Assembly (NCBI RefSeq): GCF_040939455.1
Contig: NC_134122.1
Span: 32,158,001-32,222,000, forward strand
Length of the DNA stretch: 64,000 nucleotides
Direction of reading: 5' to 3'
From: Microcebus murinus
Taxonomy: Eukaryota; Chordata; Mammalia; Primates; Cheirogaleidae
Shown piece by piece: positions 58,073 through 64,000 of the stretch (its first letter is position 1; the number at the start of each line of letters is the position of its first letter). The position numbers were made by a program, and so were the translations under genes. A model generated the notes under the pieces. That model was not told the origin of the DNA. It saw only the letters and a program-made list of their open reading frames with translations, and did no database searches.

Positions 58073-58857
58073 AGCCCCGCCCTGTCCCTGGGCATTTTCC
58101 GTGTACCAGGGAGACTTCTGATGGCCGGTGTCGTCTCTGCCCGAGGGCTTTGTCTGGGCAGGCCCAGTGGGCCATAGGTGCTGGAGCATTGCCTCCCAGT
58201 CTGTCACAGCCCTCAGCAGGGAGGAGGATCGGAGGGAAAAATACCTCAGCCTCTTTGCCCCTCAGCTGGGGAAGCTCCGAGCTGTGCGTTCTAAGCACCT
58301 CTTAAAGGCTCCATCTTTTCGTAATGTTACCACGACAACTCAATTTCAACGTGAGTGTTGGAGGGAATGAACATTCAAACCGCAGCAATGACCCTTTACC
58401 TAAGATGCTGGCAGAAGGATCCATCTATTATGGATCTTTTTTTTTTTTTTTGCAATATTTCCCCTTTCCCTCTTGCTTTTTTCATTCATCTTCTTTTGGT
58501 TATTTCTCCATGCTCCACGCATTGCCCCTCTAGTTTATTTCCCTGTTGGGCTACGTCTTATTCTCATACACGAGGGGAGCTCGCTAGAGGATGGAGACAT
58601 TTTTCTCTGAATCACAACTGTAGCTGGGAGGTTGGCGGTGGCTTTCTTCCAAGGACTTTTATTTTCAGTGTCATAAACTTCTTTACCATGGTGAAGGAGA
58701 GGCTATCAAAAGTCTGGTTATCTGCAGAGCTGCAAGCCCAGGAGCTATCCTTATTTATAGGATCCTCAGGATATCCATGATACTGGCTAAGAAATAAAAT
58801 CGCAGCAAACCTGCTACAGCCTGAGAGTCAACAAATCTGTGTCTTCCAGATTGGTCT
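58073..58857. other. single-copy interval with T-run
   Basis: A poly-T of about 15 at 58438. The 141-codon plus frame (58355-58780) crosses it and has no domain signature. Confidence 0.35.
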
Positions 58858-59330
58858 GAGACCAGCGGGGAGTCACACAGACCGGGATCCGATGCCAGCT
58901 CTGCTCCTCACAGCTTGCGTGATTGGGGGTAAGTGGCATTTCTGAGCCTTGGTTTTTTCACAGTTAGAAAGAGGGCCAACCATGGTGGCTCACATCTGTA
59001 ATCCTAGTACTTTGGGAGGCCAAGGCAGGAGCATCACTTGAGGCCAGGAGTTCAAGACCAGCCTGAGCAAGTGCGAGACCCCATCTCTACAAAAAGACAG
59101 ACAAATCTGCCAGGCGTGGTGGTGTGCACCTGTAGTCTCAGCTTCTCGGGAGGCTGAGGCAGGAGGATCACTTGAGCTCAGGAATTCGAGGTTGCTGTGA
59201 CCTATAATGACACCATTGCACTCTATCCTGGGTGACAGAGTGAGGCCCTGTCTTAAAAAAAAAAAAAACAGAAAGATAACTCCCCCATCAAAGGGCTGCT
59301 GTGAGGGTTCAGAGAGGCTATGTGATACAG
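58858..59330 (+). repeat. MIR SINE split by an Alu
   Basis: Left part: 'gatccgatgccagctctgct' and 'tctgagccttggttttttca' (58858-58975). Right part: 'aaagggctgctgtgagggtt' (59270-59330). 'agaaaga' on both sides of the Alu fits its target duplication. Confidence 0.75.
58977..59268 (+). mobile_element. Alu, AluJ-like, sense, within a MIR
   Basis: Head 'ggccaaccatggtggctcac', middle 'ctacaaaaagacagac', right arm 'gaggttgctgtgacctata' and an A-tail. Confidence 0.9.
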
Positions 59331-59333
59331 GAA

Positions 59334-59885
59334 TGTGGCTCCCAAGGTTGGGAGCCACTTGAAGTCCAAGTGGGTTCTTGGCTTAGTGCAAGAAAGAATT
59401 CAGGAGCGAACTGACAGAATAAAGTGAAAGCGAGATTTATTCAGAAACTGTAGAAGTTAGAACATCTACATCACAGACAGAGCAAGGCTGGCCCTCCCTG
59501 CAGAAGAGAACAGCCCCCTGGAATCGAGCACCAGCCCGTGGCAGAGGAGAATCAGCCCCCTGGTTCCCGTTTCTTTCTATTTAAGCAACAGGCTAAATGA
59601 GGGGAGGGATATTCATGGCAGGGGGTGCTTCTCCATCATCTTGGTTCAAACCGGTTGGAACTTGTCCTGTCTTCATCTTGTTCGGATCAGGGCAATTAGA
59701 AACTTTGCTTTGCAACTTCCTGACTCAGCTGGGCAATGCCTGCAGCAGCGCCCAAGGCCATGCCTGAGCCGTTCCTGCAGCAAGGCTGCACCCAAAGCAG
59801 CCGGCACCTGCCAGTTGCCCGGCCCATATGCATTTGAGTTGCACGGCTCAGTGTAGGGCGTGTGTGGTTCTTCCCACCTCTCTAT
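59334..59885 (-). mobile_element. ERV1-like solo LTR, antisense
   Basis: On the minus strand a polyadenylation signal (AATAAA near 59437) is followed by 'tcctgaattctttcttgc' and 'agccaagaacccac', the R/U5 organisation of class I LTRs. A TATA-like 'ttaaatag' lies upstream in U3. No viral internal sequence was seen. The U3 boundary is approximate. Confidence 0.55.
59335..59358. repeat. perfect 11-bp inverted repeat at the LTR end
   Basis: 'gtggctcccaa', a 2-base spacer, then 'ttgggagccac'. Confidence 0.95.
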
Positions 59886-59919
59886 GTGACCCGATTTAGG
59901 GACCCTCGAGTTCTTCTTT

Positions 59920-60083
59920 ATAATCAGTTTTATTGAGGTATAATGTACATAGAATAAAATGCACTTATCATAAGTATAGAGATGGATGAGATTTGACAAT
60001 TATGTGTAACCGTGTAATCACTATCCCAATCAAGGAGAAGAGCATTTCTGTCACCCCTCAAATTCCCCCATTGCCTCTTCTCG
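59920..60083 (-). mobile_element. L1M 3' UTR, antisense, left part
   Basis: 'cagttttattgaggtataa' and 'taatcactatcccaatcaag' match antisense L1M. It resumes at 60498. Confidence 0.8.
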
Positions 60084-60497
60084 TGTCTTAGTTGCCCAGG
60101 GCTTCGTTGACAAAGTCCCACAAATTGAGTGGTTTAAGCAACAGAAATTTATTCTCACAGTCCTGGACTAGACGCCTGAGATCAAGGTGCTGGCAGGGCT
60201 GGTTCCTGCTGAGGGACACGAGGGAAGGACGTGTTTCCAGTCTCTCCTCCTGGCTTATAGACGTCGTTTTCTCTCTGAGTCTCCTCATGTCACTTCCTTC
60301 TGGGCGTGTCTCTGTGTCCAGATTTCCCCGTTTTATAAGGACACGAATCGTATCTGATTAGGGTCCACCTTCATGACTTCATTTTTATTTGATTACTTCT
60401 GTAAAGACTCCATCTCCAGAGAAAGTCACATTCTGGGGTACTGGGGGTTAGCACTTCAACATATGAATTCTGGGGGACACAGTTCAGTTCACAACAT
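60084..60497 (-). mobile_element. MaLR-type LTR inserted in L1, antisense
   Basis: 'gtcttagttgcccagggct', 'ttataaggacacgaatcg', 'ctccatctccagagaaagtc' and 'gggggacacagttcagttc' follow an antisense MaLR LTR. L1 sequence is on both sides. Confidence 0.8.
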
Positions 60498-60800
60498 GGT
60501 CCATACTCCACCCACACCCCAGGCAATCATTGCTTTGCTTCTTGTCACCTTAGATTGGTTTCCTTGTTCTAGAGTTTCGTATAAATGGGGTCACACAGTA
60601 TGTGCTGTCCCGTGTCTGGGGCTCCTTTTGCTCAGGGCGCTGCTTTGAGATTCATTCATGCTATTGAGAGTATCAGTAAGTAGTTCCTTTTGTTGCTGGA
60701 GAGCCCTTCGAGGATTATACCACATGTTGTTTATCCACTCACCTGCCAGTGGATGCGTGGGCTGTGTCCTGGGGTCATTTTGACCATGATCCAAAGTATA
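60498..60800 (-). mobile_element. L1M, antisense, right part
   Basis: 'cgtataaatggggtcacac', 'tttgagattcattcatgct' and 'ccacatgttgtttatccac' continue the L1 of 59920-60083. Confidence 0.8.
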
Positions 60801-61374
60801 AGAAATACATTTTATGTTTACATTTATATGCTCACATATATATATAAAATATATTAAATGAAAAAACATTCCATGAATACTGAGCTTTACTATATGTGAA
60901 GTACTCTTTGATCCATTCCATTCCAGTCCAAAAACTGTTGGATATGACTACGAAATTGATTTTTTATGACCCACAAAAGGGTCATGGCTAAAGTTTAAAA
61001 CTTTTTTTGGATGGGAGTGGTGGAGAAAAGAGTGAAGAAAAATTAACCAATTTGTACAACTTTGGCTCATCCCCACTGTGTTCACCTGCTGAACAACCAA
61101 AATCCAACCTCAGCTATCACAGCAGATAGCACACGGATAATGTGCAGAGAGAATGTCAATTGAGACACACACTCAGATTCACAAGAAAGATTGTCTTAGC
61201 GTAGTTTGAGTTTAAGACTTTTCTTCATGTTCAGTCTTGGTCTCTGATGCTGAAGATGTGATTCAGAGCTGGGTCCAGTTCTTCCCCATCAGAGGGCAGT
61301 TGGCTTGGACTCATGGTGCCCATCACACGGCAGATCACACAGGGAAAGATGGTATCAGTCCAGATAGGTCAGGT
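60801..61374. other. AT-rich then ordinary single-copy interval
   Basis: An AT tract lies at 60836-60860. No exon or named repeat beyond it. Confidence 0.35.
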
Positions 61375-61765
61375 GGGGTTACATATGCCATGGTAACAAA
61401 CAACCCCAGCGTCTCAGTGGCTTAACCTACAGCGGTTTATTTCTGGCCACTCCAGGTTCACTGAGCATTTGCAAACTGTGCAGGTCAACTCTCCTCCATG
61501 CGGTGCTTCAGGGATTGAGATTCATTTGACCTTGTGGCTCCATCTCAGTATGAGGCCTCCCTTGTGGCTGGTGAAGAGGGTGGGAGCCAGGAGACAGCTG
61601 GAGGGTCTATGTTTTGGCCCCAAAGCAATACATATGCTTTCTTCCCAAACTCACTGGCTAGAAGCAGTTGTTAGAACACGGACTGAGTCACCTGCAAGGG
61701 AACTGAGCAGTGGAGTTACCCATGCACCTGGCGGGCAGGAGAACCGGGCAAACTGGTGAACATTA
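61375..61765 (-). mobile_element. ancient LTR-like repeat, family uncertain
   Basis: 'gtaacaaacaaccccagcg', 'tctcagtggcttaacctac' and 'aactggtgaacattagcaat' follow an old mammalian repeat related in style to 22750-23250. Strand is tentative. Confidence 0.45.
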
Positions 61766-62884
61766 GCAATGTCTCCACAGACTTCTAACCTTGAGGATAC
61801 CTCACCTCCAGCTTCACAGATCTCCCTGCCACCCCTGCTCCCTGCCGCTGCCTGCACGCACCTGCCTCTCTTCCTGCCTGCTCTGTGTCTGCGGAGCAGA
61901 TCGACTCTCTGCAGCAGTAGAGTCGAGTCTGGGGCACTGGGCTCTTGTTTTCCCCAGACCTTGACCTTGAATAGGTGAAGGATTCCCTGGCACTTTGCCT
62001 GCCTCTCTGGAAGCATGTGAGAAGATGTGTCCAGGACAGAGAGAGTGGGGGACCAAGAGTAAGTGTGGCTGTGTCAGTCTAGCCCCAAGGGGGTCCTGCT
62101 TAAACAAGAACACTTCTACAGGGATTGGCTCCCCAGGGGACAAGGCGAGACATGTCAGAGAAGCCCCTAGGAATTGTCAGCAGTCGTGCCTTCCGTCTGA
62201 GAGTGGATGGGGTCACTGACAATCCTTTTGATTGCCAGACTTCCCGTAGGGAAAGGGGCCCTGGCTGCAAAGACATGCTTGCTTCTTCACCCCCCACTCA
62301 CCCCTCTTCATGCAAAGCTCATGCGCAAGTTTTATTAAAATATGACTGTAGCACGAGAGAGGACATCCACGTGCAAGCCTTTTGTGGGCTCCAGTGGTAA
62401 AGAATTCGGGTTTTATTTATAGGGCAGCCTCCAGGATCTGACAGGAGGAATTGAGCATGCTGCCAGGGTGTGAAATGAGATTTCCCAGGAGGACATCCAG
62501 TGGGTTAGAGGGGCCTGTGGGGAGTGAGAGAGGAGACAGGCAAGGTGAGGCAGGCAGAGCCAGATGGGTGGCAGCTGTGGGGTGGATCCTAGCTCCATGG
62601 GAGTGGGGAAGACAGCAGAGCCTTCTTGGGCTCTTGCCTTAGTCAAAGTAACAGTACTTGTTCTCAGCCATTCAGAGCCTTTCTGCAGGGCACTCCTTAG
62701 CCTTGGGCAACTGGGCGGTCCTCTCCTGTCCCCTCCACTGGCTTTCCTCCTTTTTCCTTCTTCTCTGCTCCCTGCCCTCCCTGCCCCCTTCCTCTGTTCT
62801 CTTCTCTCACTGTGTTTTCTCCCTTTGGTAGGTAGGCATTAGGGCTGTTCATACCTGTTCTGGCTCTTTCTCCTCTGGGAGCCA
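61766..62884. other. 1.1 kb without recognised gene
   Basis: No named repeat or supported exon. The 121- and 109-codon minus frames overlap in different registers. Confidence 0.35.
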
Positions 62885-63222
62885 GATAGGACCACATTTC
62901 TGCTCCTGTTTGAAATGACATTTGGCCATGCAATTTGCTTTGGTCAGTGAAGTGTGAGCAAAAGTTTTGAGTGCAGATACTTTAAGAGCCAGTGCCTGTG
63001 CTACCTTCTTTTTCCTCTACCCTAGTGACCAGCGATGCTTGAGATGGTAGCTGTCCCATCAGCCTGGGCACTGGAATGAACAGAGCCCCCAGCTGACCCA
63101 CACTGAACCTGTAGCAAGAAAGAGAATAAGCATTTGTTGTTTTACACCACTGAGATTCCACTGAGACTTTTGGGCTTGTTTGTTACTGCAGCACAGCCTA
63201 CCTGACACTGACTACTACATTC
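62885..63222 (+). mobile_element. MaLR/MLT1-like LTR, sense
   Basis: 'tttggccatgcaatttgctt', 'ctttaagagccagtgcctg' and 'gggcttgtttgttactgcag' match the type at 30035-30455 in better condition. Confidence 0.6.
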
Positions 63223-64000
63223 TCCATGCAAGAACCTTGGAAATGACTCATTCTTATGCAAAAGACATTTAAGTGTCCAAATGCCTCTTTCTAGTGAAAG
63301 TGCCTGTCCAGCTCCTTTTAGTCATCACAAAGTGTGGTATGGGGGGAGAGCTGCCAAACTTAATGGAAAAGCTACAAGGTATGCTTGCCTTGCAAACCTA
63401 CCTGGCTGGCATTCCTGTTATCACAGTGTTCCAGGGAGAAGTCAGTTTCCCAAAGTGAAAGTTTTTCTCGTTCTCTGGCAGTAAATGATTCTTAACCTTC
63501 ACACTGGCAAGCTCCTATGCGGGGATTTATGCGGTGCTCACCGCAACTGTGGCCTGGCACTCTTTTGCTCCGTTTCCTTGCCCACTGGGGCTTAGGAGAA
63601 ACAGTTCTTTTTCTGGTGCTGAAAAATATGCTTCTAGCCCAAAGTTTAATTGTTTCCTTCTTTGTTTTGTTGCCTTGACTGTCTGGTGTTTTAGGATTTT
63701 AGCTTGATTAACCTATTTTCTGAAACCTTGCCTTTTCTTCCTGGAGATGGTGTTTTGGGGTCTTTGATGGGAACTTCTGAAGGAGATGGGCACTGAGAGA
63801 AGGGCTGACAATGGCCTTGGAGACCGGCCCCTCATTCCCTAGCACAGGTGCTCAGCCAAGGGTGGGGGCCCGGAAGCTGGAAAGCCTGGTGCCCCTGAGG
63901 GGCATCTCTGTCTAATGAGCTGTCCAATTAGCTAGTTGTTCTCCTCCTTGGCCATAGTCATGCATGCTGTGGCCCGTGGAGCCCACACCTGGACCTGTCT
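63223..64000. other. single-copy right flank, no gene seen
   Basis: No repeat or exon recognised. The window ends within this sequence. Confidence 0.35.

Noticed and set aside
61235..61285. Possible C/D-box snoRNA ('tgatgctgaagatgtgattc')
   Set aside because: A six-base terminal stem is visible but no proper spaced C, D', C' and D boxes.

Overview
This 64 kb window is nuclear DNA from a primate, most likely a strepsirrhine and probably a lemur. The evidence is its Alu elements. Most full-length copies have the strepsirrhine dimer: an A/T-rich linker containing 'agaaagaaattaattgg' then 'aaatatatag', a left-arm 'gagcaagagcgagacc', and a right-arm 'aggctgacgccacggcactcactctagcc'. Older AluJ-like copies, mammalian-wide MIR and L2, L1M-type LINEs, MaLR LTRs and hAT-Charlie/Tigger DNA transposons make up the rest. 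I found no convincing protein-coding exon, tRNA, rRNA or small RNA gene. The longest open frames (up to 233 codons) are short for 64 kb of partly GC-rich DNA, cross recognisable repeats, and show no family signature. The window is best read as intergenic or long-intron sequence.

Layout. 0-10 kb: L1 3' ends, an Alu of each orientation, a Tigger fragment ending in a relic transposase tail, an ERVL-type LTR next to a Tigger-like element, and a second ERVL-type LTR split by an MST-type LTR. 9.8-14.8 kb: a 4 kb antisense L1 carrying a two-level Alu nest and a broken hAT-like MITE, followed by a sense L1 3' end. 14.8-23 kb: GC-rich single-copy DNA with MIR, L2, MER5 and an MLT1 end. 23.6-26.2 kb: L1, Alu, a degenerate interstitial telomere-like block, and an intact MER1-type hAT element with an 8-bp target duplication. 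26-31 kb: AT-rich single-copy DNA and old L1 pieces. 31.8-42 kb: MaLR LTRs, MIRs, (GT)n tracts and a second hAT-like MITE. 42.6-49 kb: a 25-bp minisatellite, a CpG-rich island with a consensus NRF1 site and a G-run block (the best promoter candidate), a TG-rich 106-bp duplication and a possible conserved non-coding element. 50-64 kb: MaLR LTRs, a possible processed retrocopy (52.2-54.2 kb), three Alus, a MaLR LTR split by a younger L1, an ERV1-like LTR, and an L1 split by a MaLR LTR.

Nothing here amounts to a new molecular system. The items most worth checking are the telomere-like block, the CpG island, the candidate retrocopy, the hAT-like MITE pair, and the layered insertions whose target duplications give a relative chronology. 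Repeat family names come from recognition by eye and boundaries are approximate unless a target-site duplication is given.
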